The position numbers were made by a program, and so were the translations under genes. The notes below the pieces were generated by a model. The model was not told where the DNA came from. It saw only the letters and a program-made list of their open reading frames with translations, and ran no database searches. Positions 21,449 through 33,080 of a DNA stretch of 64,000 nt are shown piece by piece (position 1 is the first letter of the stretch; each line of letters begins with the position of its first letter). The DNA is from Gnetum montanum (lineage: Eukaryota > Streptophyta > Gnetopsida > Gnetales > Gnetaceae): assembly GCA_015680685.1 (NCBI GenBank), contig MNCI01012692.1:52634-116633 (forward strand). Direction: 5' to 3'.

Positions 21449-21460
21449 GTATTTATAGAT
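21449..21460 (-). promoter_or_regulatory. TATA box of LTR C
   Basis: Minus strand ATCTATAAATACC within sequence well conserved with LTR B. Confidence 0.7.
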
Positions 21461-21908
21461 CCAAGAGTAGGAGAAAAATGTGGTTTGGATGCCACATGTC
21501 CTGGGTCCCACAGAGTGCAAACATTACTATGCCATGATGCTGTGTGATGCTAGCTGTGAAACCTACTATGATATGACCATACTATTCAAGATGCATGTGC
21601 CAGAGTCTAGTGGGCTACCATGTTTGTTACAAGAAAATTGCCAAAAATGCATGCAAAGTGGAGTCTATGCTCCAAGACTACATCTTCCTTACTCTCGTGA
21701 GCCAGGCCAAGTGTAGGAATAACTTTGGGGATAGTAGGGGGGTGCAAAACAAAGCAAGCTTGCTAATTTTGTCCTTTGAAGATATGTCGGGATCAGAGTA
21801 AGTGTTACCAACAAGTTTTGAAGCTAACTAAATATTTCTTAAGGATCTCATGCAAGTGTTACGCTAATTACCCTACCTAGTGTATTGGCATAGCATAGAC
21901 ACCCACAC

Positions 21909-22720
21909 GCTACGCTGTGCTACACTACATAGCATAGCATAGTGTAGCCACTAGTCTTGAAAGAAACCTTGCCTAAAAGCCAAGAATACCTATTTGAGGT
22001 CTAGCCAAGCATGCAATTGCAACCCTATCTTTTATGCTAGAAGGTATTTAGACCTACTAAGTTTATCCTTGGGACACTTTAGTGTTTTGCATCCTCACTA
22101 CATTGTGCTACACTATGTAGCATAGCATAGTGTAGCAACCAATATGACATGCATCCTTGTCTGATCTGCAATGCTTTGTCAAGAAACCTTGCTTGAGGGT
22201 GAATGGCTAGGTGGGACAAACAGTTTTGGAGGCTAAAGTATGGCCAAGAAATCCTCTTACTAGAACCACTTAGCAGAGGTCCTTCATATTTTCTGGCCTT
22301 GCTATGCTATGCTACACTGAATAGTATAACATAGCGTAGCACCTAATTTGACTTGGATTCTAACTGAATCTTGCAAAAATTTTGTCACGGGATGTCAGTC
22401 ATGTCTTGGTGTGTCAGTAGAGAAAACCTATTTGATGTTTGAAGCATGGACAAATGTGCCTACTCCATCAAATCCATCTGAGTAGGAGTGTTGGAAGAGT
22501 GCATCCTTGCTACCTTGTGCTATGCTGCATAGCATAGCGCTTGAGTGAAGAGGATTTTTAATGAAATTTGCCACATTTTTTTGTGTCGCATTTCTCATGC
22601 ATCAAGGATGAAGTGGGGTAGATATCTTAAAGGACTGAATTTTTGTCAATCTACATCTTTTGGATGCAATCAGTCTTCCCAAGGCCTCCTACACTATGCA
22701 GAGTAGCATAGGGTAGCAAG
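21909..22720. repeat. Regularly spaced hairpins in U3 of LTR C
   Basis: Five blocks start at about 21,909, 22,098, 22,299, 22,508 and 22,688 (spacing 189, 201, 209, 180). Each is a run of CTACACT/TAGCATAG words that can fold on itself; the block at 22,098 pairs TGCTACACTA with TAGTGTAGCA perfectly. Confidence 0.75.
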
Positions 22721-23061
22721 TTTTGCAGTTAGAAAACTTTCCAAATTGTTTTGTTCATCCTAAACACCTTCGATAGCTCCTAGCATAGTCCCTAGGTAGA
22801 TCGTTAGTTGGGTCAAGTGTCAAGCTAGGTAGACTAGACAGTGTAGCTAGCCTATCAACCCGTGCAATAGAAAATTTTCCAGATTGTGTAGTCTACCCCT
22901 AGTACCTCTTTCATGCAAACTGGCCTTGTGGTTTGATGCCCTATTGACTGTGCCATAGAGAATATTTTCTACATGTCTAACATGTCACTATGCTAGTGGG
23001 GACCCTTGCCCACATTCCAGGACTACTAAATCATGAGAGTCCTAAAATTTATGGTGTTTCA

Positions 23062-25459
23062 ATGGGTTGTTGTGGTCTTACCTATTGAAGGTGGAGAAAC
23101 CTAGATAAAAAAATGGTTCCTTGGGTTTTGGAGGATTAGAAACTTGTTGATTATTTTATGATGTTGAAGCCATTGAAATGGGGACATGTATGATGAAAGG
23201 TTCCTTAGGGATCAGAGGAGGTGATACCCATATGACAAAGGGTTCCCTAGGCGTTTTGTTTAGGGATTGTGATGGTACTCTAATGATAAACAGTTCCCTA
23301 GAGGGATTAGACCATTTTGTTTTTGTGAATGAGGCTATGGAATAGGAGTTTTTGTTAGCACTTATAGAACTAGGCTCATTTGCTACCAACTCTTCATGGT
23401 TTATCATCTTTTAGAGGTCATGTTTTAATGTTACACAAAAATCAATGTTATGACTAGCCATTCGATGATAATGGCAATACCTATCCAACCTAAAATACCT
23501 CAATAGCTTAGGATCATCTATGATAGCTGTCATTGGGGTTCTAACTGTGTCACAAAGACAATTGTGCCTCTTGTGAGCCTCTTCAGATAGTTTCTTATGT
23601 TGTATATAGTTAGTCTTAAGTAACTATTCTAAGAGTTCAAGGGAATTTCAAGGAAATTTTCCATACTTAGACCTATTCTTTCATCCAAAGTTTGGACTTG
23701 GTTGATTTGGGGCATAGGAAGTGGATGGTTGCAATGAGTTAGAGGATGTGTTATATGGTGGTGATCCCCTCCTTGATGCCTATTTTGGATCTTTTGCTAC
23801 TACAACCATAGTTGTATATTCTTGCTTGTGTTTATCTCTATCTCTTCTTGCATGTTGGTTCTTGTAGGCCACATAGGCTAGGTCATTACTTGCCTCAGCT
23901 ACCTCCTTCATGTTCTTGCTTCGTGAGAAGGCTTGGTTTAGTGAATAGGGTTCTAGGTAGTACAAGTTTGACTTGATAAAGTCATTTACTACTTTCTTGA
24001 AAATGGCCAAGAGGTTGGTTTTAGCAATAGGCTCTAGGGTTTTTTTGATTGTTGAGTTCCACCTTTGAATGAACCTTTTGACTAGTTCAAGTGGCCCCTA
24101 CCTTACCTTCATTAGTTGATCCAATGTGACATCTAGCTTTAAATTGTATCTAAAGCAATTGAAAAATTGGTTAATTAGATCCTCAAAGGAAGCGATGAAG
24201 CCTCTAGGCAAGGTTTGATATTAATCTAGAATCTTACCCTTGAGAGACATGAAGAAAATCCTCAAAACCATATGAGGCCAAGCTTGCAAAAAGAGGCACT
24301 TAGACCAAATGGTTACTAGATGTGCATTAGGATTCCCTTCACCATTTTATTTGGTGAAGTTTGGAATAGCCAAGCCTATAGGAAAGATTATTTGGGGCAC
24401 CATAGGGCTTATAAGATCATCTTAGTAGAAATCTATAACCTTGCCCATCTAAGTTATGGTGGCCTTAAGTTTTTACAACTCTTCATTAAGGTCTTGGATC
24501 ATTTGGAAAGCTTAATCAAAGCCTTGGGGAATCTCCATGGACTATAGTGCTTGTGTTCATGGTTGATGAAGAAGTTGTGAGACTTGTGGTTGAGGGACTT
24601 GTGGGCTCATGAGAGATTGTAGTATCAAAGGGAGAGGATGGGTTATGATGGTCATAGGTGGGCTAAATAAGGAGAAATGTGTTTGTGCCAAATCTTGAGA
24701 CATAAAGGGAACAAATGGGGTATGAGATGCTTATGTTGCCTGGGGTCCCAATTAGGCTCTTATCAATATGTTAAAGGAAGATGATGAGGTAGAAATCACC
24801 ATGGCTGGGTGAATGAAGTTAGCTTGTGTGGCAAAGGGGACCACTGAGAATAAGAAAGTGGATTGGGACATGGGTTTTGTCTAGTATGTGGTGATGATGG
24901 ATGTGAGCCAAAACATGGTAGGATGGATAGAGAGAGAGTTGGGTCTAGGAACTTGTCCCATCGATGAGATAAGAAATGTGGAGTTGGATGTGGTTATTTG
25001 GGAAGTTGGAGTTTGGAAAATACTTCTAATGAAGGTGTTCAACTCTTATTTAGCCTCAAACTCCTCTTTTTCCTCTTGTTGATCCTCTAAACTAATTCCC
25101 TCACTAAACTCATCAAACTCTATGAGTTGTGTGAGCATTTGCACATAGAAGTTAGTGAGGGGAACTTGGTCATGGGAGGATGGGATGTATACTTGCCCAT
25201 CTTGACATATAATTTTGAACTAATGCTTAGCATCAAATTTGGAGCATGCTATCAATAGATGAACTTGCATCTTAGCATAGAGAAAGTTGTAGAATCCATC
25301 ATTTATAACTACAAAATCTAGGCTCTTGCTTCTTTTCCTAAGTGATTTCCTTTTTTCTATGACCATGGGGTCTTTCAGGTCATTGAAATGAACTACATCT
25401 TTGTTGAATAGCATGTTTGTTAAGTTGAGATGCAATACAATTGATTGGCTAAAAGACAT
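23062..25459 (-). pseudogene. Tat element D gag, truncated by element C
   Basis: Starts MSFSQSIVLH at 25,459. The capsid-like domain lies at about 23,780-24,550, including FKKVVNDFIKSNLYYLEPYSLNQAF, which matches B and C. The zinc-knuckle-like CHYHRMASHNIDFCVTLK is near 23,430-23,485. Unlike B, C and E, this copy keeps the final Cys. It then enters a Pro-rich linker with repeated PFIIHV/PFVIWV words (23,156-23,407) and ends abruptly at LTR C. Protein similarity to B and C is clear but lower, so D is a different subfamily. Stops and frame changes abound. Confidence 0.75.
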
Positions 25460-26904
25460 GGTTACGATGCTAAAAATGGCTTGAAAAGGTTATGGAATTT
25501 AAAAATGGCTAAAAATGGATCACTTACTATAAATAGTAAGTAGTTTCCAAAAGGGGTATACCCCCTTACTAAAAATGGAAAGAGGGGGTATCACACTCCA
25601 CCACTCTTGGCTTTCTAGCCATAGAAAAATGATAAAAATGGCTAGAGTCACTTACAATAAATGGTAAGTGGAGGGTAAGGGGGATATATCCCTTTACCAA
25701 AAATGAAAAGGTGAAAAGGTTGTAGCAAACTTCACCTATGCTATCTTCCTAGCTGTCACACCCTCAAGTGCCCACACTAGTGTCCTAGCTATCACACCCC
25801 TGAATGTGGTGGGGGGCGTAGAAGAAAGAGGGGGTGAGATGGGGAGAATCTCACACCTTCTAAAACCAACATTGATGAAAGGGTGGAGGGGTGGTGAAGG
25901 ATGGATGGATGTTTTGGTAAGTTTTGTTTTGGCTGAAAAACCAAAATAAAAAATTTTATTTTTGAAACATGATGTTTCTTTTTTATGAAAATTAACAATG
26001 TTGACCCTATTGGAGAAATTTCAAAGTAGGGGAATTTTTGGTGGTCCAAGGGAATAACACCCTTCCTAGTTGATGGGGTTAACACACTTCCAAGCTAGCT
26101 TTAAAAATTTCCAGAAATTGCTTGAAATTTTCTTAAAGCCCAAACACCCATGTTGGGGGGGGCGGTGGAGAGAGATGGAATGATACCCACATTAGCTATA
26201 ATTTGGATGCAAATTTTGGCTATGTGTTATGTGGGGTAGTTGAGATCCACCCCCATGTATCCACATTAGCTAGCCACACTGGCTAATCCCTCCATGCTAG
26301 CTAACCCCTCCATGCTAGGGGAAGTGTGTCAATGTTCGGGGGTTGAAAGATTAATGCTAGGTAGAGATCTTCCATACTAGCATGCAAGATCCTAGCTGGA
26401 GTTGATGTCAAAATCTTGGCCATGTTGCTTCCATGTTGTGGAGGAGGTATCAATATTGAGGGGGATGAGAGATCAATGTAAGGGTGAAGGTTAAATCCCT
26501 CTAGGCTGAGTTACGTCACTCTCCATGTTGGGCGTAGGTCAAATCCATTCCTTGCACTCCTCCATGTTGGCTTTGATGTCTCCTACCTAGATTACCTCTT
26601 ATAGGGGGTTTTTCAGTGTAGAAAATTGTAAACCCCCAATAAAATCCACCAAATTATCCTTTTTGCATTCCAAAAGGCATTTTTGATCCCTCCCCCCACA
26701 AGCCCAAATATAGACAATAGGTGACTCTTTTCATTTGGGGAATGAGGTTTTGGCCACTTATGAGGCATTTTTTAGTTCTAAAAGTATGAAATATGTGAGA
26801 TTTCCCCTCATTGATTACAACCTTCACATTTATAATAAATTTTTTCCTCAGTTTCATGTGATGGGATTACAAAGGTTACGATACACAAATTTGGTGGTGT
26901 TTCA
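25460..26904 (-). repeat. Leader and 5' LTR of Tat element D
   Basis: The right edge TTTGGTGGTGTTTCA at 26,904 matches the LTR termini of B, C and E. A minus-strand TATA-like CCTATAAGAG lies at 26,597-26,606. The boundary between LTR and leader is not resolved; CCATGCTAG at about 26,290 and 26,310 resembles the LTR/primer-site junction of C. No coding sequence is evident. Short inverted words (GGGGTATACCCCC near 25,551-25,563) occur in the leader. Confidence 0.55.
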
Positions 26905-27172
26905 AGGTTATTATGAAACCTTTGATTCAATTAAATAAAGCAAGCAAGATTCTTTGATTTTATATAGTATGTTTTCCAATCACATGACACCCTACAAAAA
27001 TTATCTTCTGAATTATAAAATGAACAATAGTCTTTACAACATCAGAATTAGAGATGGATAATACCCATCCATAGAAGGAAAAGGAGATTGTGTAGTTAAA
27101 TTAAAAAATAGACAAAAATTACCATTTCAAATATGTATTATGTTACTACTAATTCTAACTCTTTGATCTCTA
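26905..27172 (+). pseudogene. Ty1/copia fragment, left of the LINE
   Basis: The plus strand at about 27,040-27,130 reads IEGKGDCVVKLKNRQKLPF, matching the stretch between protease and integrase (pre-integrase region) of plant copia elements. It is interrupted at 27,172 by the LINE and resumes at 29,695. The part upstream is cut by LTR D. Confidence 0.6.
27155..27172 (+). repeat. Target-site duplication of the LINE, left copy
   Basis: CTAACTCTTTGATCTCTA, identical to 29,695-29,712. Confidence 0.9.
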
Positions 27173-28670
27173 AGTGCCTGGTCTTACGACTGAAAAAAAT
27201 TCTTGGCCAGATCATATCTCCTAAACAAACAGGATTTGTTCTTGGTAGATATATTTTAGATAATGTGGTTGCAGCATGGGAAGGTCTCAAGTGGGCCGAG
27301 GATGATGGACAAGATATTCTCCTAGTGAAACTTGATTATGCCAAAGCTTATGACAACATAAAATGGGATTTTATCTTGCAGACCATGACCAAACTTGGTT
27401 TTGGACCTAAGTTTCTTCATATGGTGAAATGCTTATTCTCGGATGCTACCGCAAGAATAGCCACTTCCTTTGATATTACTTCTCCCTTTCCAATACATAG
27501 GTCAGTGTGACAAGGTTGTCCCCTTGCCCCCTATCTCTTTATCATCGCTGTAGACTTTCTTTGTCATCAGATTAACGTGGACATTCAAACAAAAGTTCTC
27601 ACTGGGGTTTTCCTATCTTCCTCTCAATAACAGCTCCTCAATATGCACTTTGCCAATGACTCTTTCTTTCCAGTTCAAAACACAGCTACCAATTTGCATC
27701 ACCTCTTATCAAGGATGGAGCAATATTGTACACTCTCAAGTTCCACTATAAATTGGAATAAATCCTCTGTTTATAGCTTTTCGGGCAATTATAACCATGT
27801 GACCAACTATAACTGGAAGCAGCTCTAGGATCAAGACATCGTTAAGATTTTGGGGATCCCTTTCCATTTTAGAGGTTCAACCTCTACTCTTTGGGAGCAG
27901 GTCATTTTTCGGATTCAAAAGAAACTTGATAAATGGAAGACTAAACCCCTCACACTTGCGAGTAAATACCTTTTTTGTAAGTCCATATCTGCGTCCACCC
28001 ATGTGTATTACTCTTCATGTTGGGCCCCCTCCCAAGCTACGTACCAGAAGCTTGAACGATTATTTGGTGACTTTATGTGGTCCTCCAAAGATTCTTAGAA
28101 AGGATTTCATTGAGTCGCTTGGAATATTGTTACTCTCCCCAAGAATAAAGGTGGCTTAGGTATTTTTAACTCCTATAAGCAGGGAATTACCCTAGTTGCT
28201 AAGTGGTTGGTTCAACGTTTTGATGCCTCAAACATCATTGGGACCCTCCTCCAATTAAGGCTTCATCAAGAACTTCCTAAAAACAAGCCCTTCTAGAAAG
28301 GCATCCATTTTTTCAATTGGATCTTTTCCCCCCTCACTATCATTCTTCTAGGTTCTCATGTTTTCAAAAGTATTTGGAGGGCCTGGAAAATTCTACACAG
28401 TTACATCGATTGGACTAATGTTAAGATCAACCCTAATATCCTCTCTAGATTCTGTCCATGGTGGTTACCTCTGTCGCCCACTCCCCTTGCCATCACAATG
28501 GCTAAGGTGGCTACCTCGTGGTACCAAAAACGTGTCATCTCCTTGACTTGTCTTCGGTTGGCTAGCCGTTGGATTTTGGAGGTCGAGTTTAGCAATTTGT
28601 ATGGGGAGTCGGATGCAATGAACCATTGCCTAGTCTAGATTTACTCCTTTCTTCACGGCCATTAGCACAT
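27173..28670 (+). pseudogene. LINE reverse transcriptase, 5'-truncated and broken
   Basis: Non-LTR RT that would copy LINE RNA at a nicked target. Visible in order: ISPKQTGFVLGRYILDN (27,208-27,260), LLVKLDYAKAYDNIKWDF (27,320-27,375, the block with the first catalytic Asp), QGCPLAPYLFIIAVD (27,511-27,556) and HFANDSFF (27,644-27,667). In the last, the expected FADD has become FAND, so the active site is lost. The following KSSVYSFSG, LGIPFHFRG and KKLDKWKTKPLTLASKY (to about 27,980) are typical plant L1 RT blocks, as is LPKNKGGLGIF near 28,140. Several stops are present. Confidence 0.9.
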
Positions 28671-29330
28671 TGATGTTACAATGCAAAACCCTTTTCAAGG
28701 CCTTCAATGGCTTAATGGGGTTAAAATCTTACCCTATTGGCCATCTATCCCCTTTTATCTTATGCACGACCCATCCAAGGTCATTCAACACTGCAATAAG
28801 CATTGGCACAAACATGAGTCAGTATCATTTTGGATCCCTATCTTCCAAAATATTTGGAGCCTTCCGACCCTCCCCAAAATTAAATAGTTCCTCTGGTGGC
28901 TCCTCCACCATGGTCTACCTATTGGTAAATGGTTAGAATATCTAGGAATTCCCAATCCCAATTGCCCTCTCTGTGGTGGACAAGATGACTTTGTCCATGT
29001 GTTTTGGCTTTGTCCCTTTGCTCAGCATGTGTGGAAGTGGGCATCCATAGTTTTTCCATCATATGAGCTATCTCAAGAGGATGTTATATTCAGCTTTTTA
29101 AACATTAATTCTGCTAATCTCAAGTTTCTATGGAAAAATATTAGGCCTACTATTTTATATTATATTTGGAGGCGAAGATGCAATGTTATATTTCAAAGGA
29201 TTGATTATCCTAATAAATTTTTGCTCACCAGGTTGGAGAAGCTACAGATCTTTCGCATCATTCATTTCCAACTCACATCTCAAGCATCCAAGTTCAATCT
29301 GGATAGACATCAATTGGTTCATCTCTTGTA
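28671..29330 (+). pseudogene. LINE C-terminal zinc-binding region (zf-RVT)
   Basis: Contains FLWWLLHHGLPIGKWLEYLG, then CPLCGGQDDFVHVFWLCPFAQHVWKW (28,963-29,040), the Cys-x2-Cys...His...Cys signature of the reverse-transcriptase zinc-binding domain in plant L1 elements. All four metal ligands are present. It ends with a stop near 29,329. No RNase H follows. Confidence 0.88.
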
Positions 29331-29694
29331 GCAGTGGGAAAGACTTGTGCATTCCAGTAACACTCATCATTAGTAATCTCTACTAGGAGGCTTTCCATTT
29401 CTGTTGTGAGGAGTCACCATTGGAACTCTCTCTATCCTTAATTGAGAGCTTTTTTATTCCTTATCTAATTCTTTGTCCTTCTATCTTGTAACGAGTCAGC
29501 ATCGGAAGTCATTTTGTGGTGCCCCAATTTGGGATTCCTCCCTTAACACTTGTTTATTTATAAGGCAGGTCCTGAGTTTCTTGCATAGTGCTCTCAGCTT
29601 CCCCCTTCCCCTTAACCCTATGACTTGTTCAAATTATTGTAACTGATACACCGTTAATATCAATAGAACTTCTTTTTGGGGTTTGACATTCCCC

Positions 29695-29712
29695 CTAACT
29701 CTTTGATCTCTA
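29695..29712 (+). repeat. Target-site duplication of the LINE, right copy
   Basis: Exact copy of 27,155-27,172; beyond it the copia reading resumes. Confidence 0.9.
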
Positions 29713-30800
29713 TTAGATAAGTCTCTAATGAAGAAAATAGTGTTATTTTCAAGAGAAATTTTTGCATTATTAACAAATCCAATTATGAAAAATGCATGAA
29801 AATCAAAACCTTTACTAACAAAATATATGTCCTTGAATGCAACTATCTCAATAATAAGGAAGACATCATAATAAACCATACTAATTAAGAAAAGTATGTA
29901 CTTACAATAGAAGATAATCAAATCCCAAAAAATGGATGAAGTTAAGAAAAAGGATAATGAGTATTTTAGCATATACAAACTTTGACATGGAAGGTTTAGT
30001 CACATCTCCTATTAAAAAATTAAATGAATGATCAAACAAGAAAAAGATAAATGAATTAAATTTTTAGATATTCCTCAAGATAAATATGAGACTTGCATAC
30101 AAGAAAAGTAATCAATTCTCCTTACAACTCTCGCATGATAAAGAATGAAAATCCATTTGATCTTTTGCACATGGATCTTGTTGGGAAAATGCTCACTGTT
30201 TCAATAGGAGGGATAAATTATTTCATGATCATAGTAGATGACTACTCAAGATACACTTGGACTTAGAGTTTGAAGTAAAAGGATGAAGCCCTCAAGTACT
30301 TTGAAACTTTCTACAAAATGATTAAAACTTCATGAATGTCAAGATGAAGCTCATCTAATTAGATAAAGAAGGTGATTTCCTTAATAAAGAATTTAATATG
30401 TTCTATAAAGAAAATGAAATCATTCATCAGACCACATGTGGATATAGCCCATAATAAAATGGAGTGATTAAAAGAAATAATAGAATAATACAAGACATGA
30501 TAAGGTTCTTACTAAATTATATCTCACCATTTAACCAATATTGGAGTATGACTGTCACAGCTTCTTATTACATTTCTAATCAAATCATCATTAAAAGCAA
30601 TGCAAATATGTTTTCATATGAATCTCTATATAAAAAAATTCCTAACTTGAGTCATATGAGAATATTTGAGTGTCATTGTTATCTAAAGATCCTTAAAAAG
30701 TTCATTGACAAACTTGAGGATAGAGGGAGAAAAGGCATCTTTCTTGTTTATGATTCTCACACCAATGGATATAGATGCTATGAACTAATGAATTAGAAAT
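29713..30800 (+). pseudogene. Copia pre-integrase and integrase, broken
   Basis: Directly after the LINE, copia pre-integrase sequence resumes (VIFKRNFCIINKSN near 29,735-29,775). Integrase follows, with NPFDLLHMDLVGKM (30,150-30,190, first catalytic Asp) and FMIIVDDYSRYTW (30,220-30,258). The later part at 30,464-30,796 keeps QDMIRFLLNY and LEDRGRKGIFLVYDSHTNGYRCYEL, the usual end of the copia integrase region. Multiple frameshifts and stops. The strand is plus, opposite to the neighbouring Tat elements. Confidence 0.8.
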
Positions 30801-31722
30801 AACATGTTTTAATAGATTTTATATTCGATTATATAAAGTTCGATATATGTGATTTTTTCAAATAACAAGAGAAATTCTACACATATCAAAGTTCAAAACT
30901 TTAGGTTCAAAGAGGCCATCCTCGTAGTCAAATGTTAGACCCAAATTTTGAAAGAAGAATTATAAGATCTTACAATATTACAAATACAACATATTTAGTA
31001 GTCTTAAGTGATCCAACCAATGTCAATGAATCCATGAGATTAAAAATATGGAAAGAACTCATTAACAAAGAGTATGATTCCATCCTAAGAAATAATACAT
31101 GAGAATTAGTGGGAAGAATAAAAGATGAAAAATATTATTGACTGCAAGTGGTTGTATAAATAAAATACAATGAGAAAGGAAAAGTCACAACATACAAAGA
31201 AATACTTGTGATAAGAGGATTCAAACAAAAGAAACACATTGAAAATGAAGAAATATTTATACTAGTAGCCATATTTAAAACCATCAAGCTCATTCTCTCC
31301 ATAGCAACACATAGAGATTTAAAGATTCAATAAGTGGATGTCAACTTAGCATTTCTAAATGGATATATCAAACAAAAAGTATGCATCTATTACCTTTATG
31401 GCTATGTTATGAAATAAAAAGAGAAAAAAGTGTGAAAACTCAATGAAGATCTCTATGGCCTAAAGTAAGCACCTAAGGCATATTTTTAGAGAATTAATGG
31501 CTATCTCATCAAAAAGAATTATCAAAATTACATATTTGAACCAATGCTATATTTTTAGAAGGAAGGAGACGAACTCATCATCATATCACTATATGTAGAT
31601 TATATTATCTTTATAACCACCAATAAAAGTCTAACAACAGATGCCAAGAATGAGATGAAAATTGAATTTAAAATGAAGAACCTTGAACAACTCAAATACT
31701 TCATAGGAATTAAACTAAACTA
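30801..31722 (+). pseudogene. Copia reverse transcriptase, truncated
   Basis: RT of Ty1/copia type. Seen are IRGFKQKKHIENEEIF (31,215-31,260), VDVNLAFLNGYIKQ (31,336-31,377, the first catalytic Asp region), LNEDLYGLK (31,440-31,466) and SLYVDYIIFIT (31,589-31,620). The last is the catalytic box, with YVDD changed to YVDY. It stops at LKYFIGIKLN, where a gypsy LTR interrupts it, so RNase H is missing. Base composition is more AT-rich than in the Tat elements. Confidence 0.82.
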
Positions 31723-31723
31723 G

Positions 31724-32229
31724 TTTAACGTCCCATTCCTTGCTAAGGATATAATTATACTATAATAATGTAATTAGCATTCGAAAGAAGGGGTGCCTCA
31801 TTATAAGTAGTTACGACTATTCATGGTAGCTCTCAAGAATGGGTTTGACTTGAGGCATTTAATGCTAAGCTTAGAGGTAATATTAGCATGGAGTTACAGA
31901 GCTAAGATTGGAAAGTGATGAGAGTTAGGTGAGTGGGAAAAGAATGGATTGATCACCCCTTTAGCTAGATAGCCTAACCATGGTGGTAGTGCTAGATTGC
32001 CTCTAAGATCCTAAGTGTCACAAGAAGATAACCTAGAGGGTGTTATAGTGTATCGATCAAACATCTAAAAAATCTCCATTGGTTTTTTTTTCTTGTCTCA
32101 ATTTCATGTCCATTTTTTATTATTTTCAAATTTATAAGAGTGATGAAGTTATTTCCACATAATGCAATATTTGTTATGCAATAAATTATTGTATTTCATT
32201 GACATCTAGGAATGGGATGGGATGTTACA
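31724..32229 (+). repeat. Gypsy LTR (506 bp) with initiator-Met primer site
   Basis: Starts TTTAACGTCCCATTCC (expected TGTAACG...) and ends GGAATGGGATGGGATGTTACA-like, so the ends form extended inverted repeats. It interrupts copia RT. The adjoining primer site identifies it as the 5' LTR of a plus-strand gypsy element of the chromovirus type. No second copy was found in the window. Confidence 0.7.
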
Positions 32230-32231
32230 TT

Positions 32232-32245
32232 TGGTATTGGAGCAA
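32232..32245 (+). other. Primer-binding site (initiator Met tRNA type)
   Basis: TGGTATTGGAGCAA differs from the usual TGGTATCAGAGCAA at two positions and lies two bases after the LTR end. Confidence 0.75.
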
Positions 32246-32675
32246 AACATGATTCAAAAGTCAAAGTGGAAGAAAGTAGAAAAAATATATGAAATTAAAT
32301 TTTTTTTATTAATATATGAATGAGATACATCAATAAGAGAAATATGGAAATATATGTGGGATACATTAAGAATAGGAATATGAAAAGAAGTAGAAAGAGG
32401 AAGATCAGTCATCTAGTTTAAAGACCTTGAGAAGATAAGTAATAACCTTCAATCAAGCCTCACATTTATCTTTGGTAACATCATCCTTATTGAGTACCAC
32501 ACAACATCTGATCAAACCATCACATATTTAACTATGTTTTTGATGGCACTCTTCATTGCAACTTGTGTTTCATTAGCCTTTCCAAGTTCTATTTCCAAAA
32601 AATTTACCTAAAGGATCCATTGGGCCATGTCTTCTTACGATTCTTTTACCTTCCTCTGCATATACAAGATCAAGG
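32246..32675. other. Unassigned AT-rich sequence after the gypsy primer site
   Basis: By position this should be the gag leader of the gypsy element, but no gag frame is visible. Nothing else recognisable. Confidence 0.4.
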
Positions 32676-33080
32676 CTATGAGTATAAAGATAATAATAAA
32701 AAGAAGAAGAAAAGAAAAAGAGAAGAGAGAAGAGAGAAGAGAAAACAAGAATTACTTACATGAAGTTGATCATTCTTGATTTGGAGGATGCATTCATGGT
32801 TCAACAAATAACAAGCAAGGTAAGTGGCACTCTCTAAGTTTCCTAAGAGTTGTTCAAGATTTTTGCTAACTTTTGGAACACCCATGGGGATAGCATGAAA
32901 AGAGGATGTAGCACAAGCTTGCAGTAACTCATAATTACCTTTCAAGTCACAAGATTTGAATTCCCTCAAGTGGTACAATTCTTCACAAATATAGTAAGGA
33001 GTATTCCTCACAATCCATTCACCAAGATTTCAAAGAAGAACAAGTTCCTCTACAAAAACCACCATATGACTTAGAGAGAA
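32676..33080 (-). pseudogene. Exon-like minus-strand segment, unrecognised
   Basis: An open stretch reads WIVRNTPYYICEELYHLREF, then SKNLEQLLGNLESATYLACY, and closes with QIKNDQLH before a GTAAGT that would make a good donor at about 32,755-32,760. I do not recognise the protein. A GA/CT-rich microsatellite-like run (32,697-32,750) follows in the presumed intron. It may be a fragment of a host gene carried within or beside the gypsy element, or unrelated old sequence. Confidence 0.3.
32697..32750. repeat. Purine-rich low-complexity run
   Basis: AAGAAGAAGAAAAG and repeated AGAGAAG words on the plus strand, about 54 bases. Confidence 0.8.

Larger units (their letters stand above)
16421..23061 (-). 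mobile_element. Tat-lineage LTR retrotransposon C, interrupted by B
   Basis: LTR (20,927-23,061), primer site, leader, gag-pro (20,493-16,709), then cut by LTR B at 16,420. It matches B closely in every part. The remainder of C should lie left of B, outside the window. C itself interrupts the gag of element D at 23,062. Confidence 0.7.
20927..23061 (-). repeat. 5' LTR of Tat element C (2.1 kb)
   Basis: Plus-strand ends TGCTAGAT (20,927) and TGGTGTTTCA (23,061), i.e. a TG...CA LTR on the minus strand. TATA box at 21,449-21,460; U3 to its right carries five hairpin blocks. It aligns with LTR B along its whole length. The flank beyond 23,061 is gag of another element (D), which marks C as an insertion. 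Confidence 0.82.
27173..29694 (+). mobile_element. L1-type LINE, 5'-truncated, inserted in copia
   Basis: Flanked by an exact 18 bp duplication. The body begins inside RT, so more than half of the element (ORF1, endonuclease) is missing, as usual for target-primed insertion. It runs through RT, thumb, a zinc-binding region and a 3' UTR. The 3' end (29,640-29,694) has no poly(A) but carries the TTAATATCAATAGAACTT-type sequence common at plant LINE ends. Confidence 0.88.
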
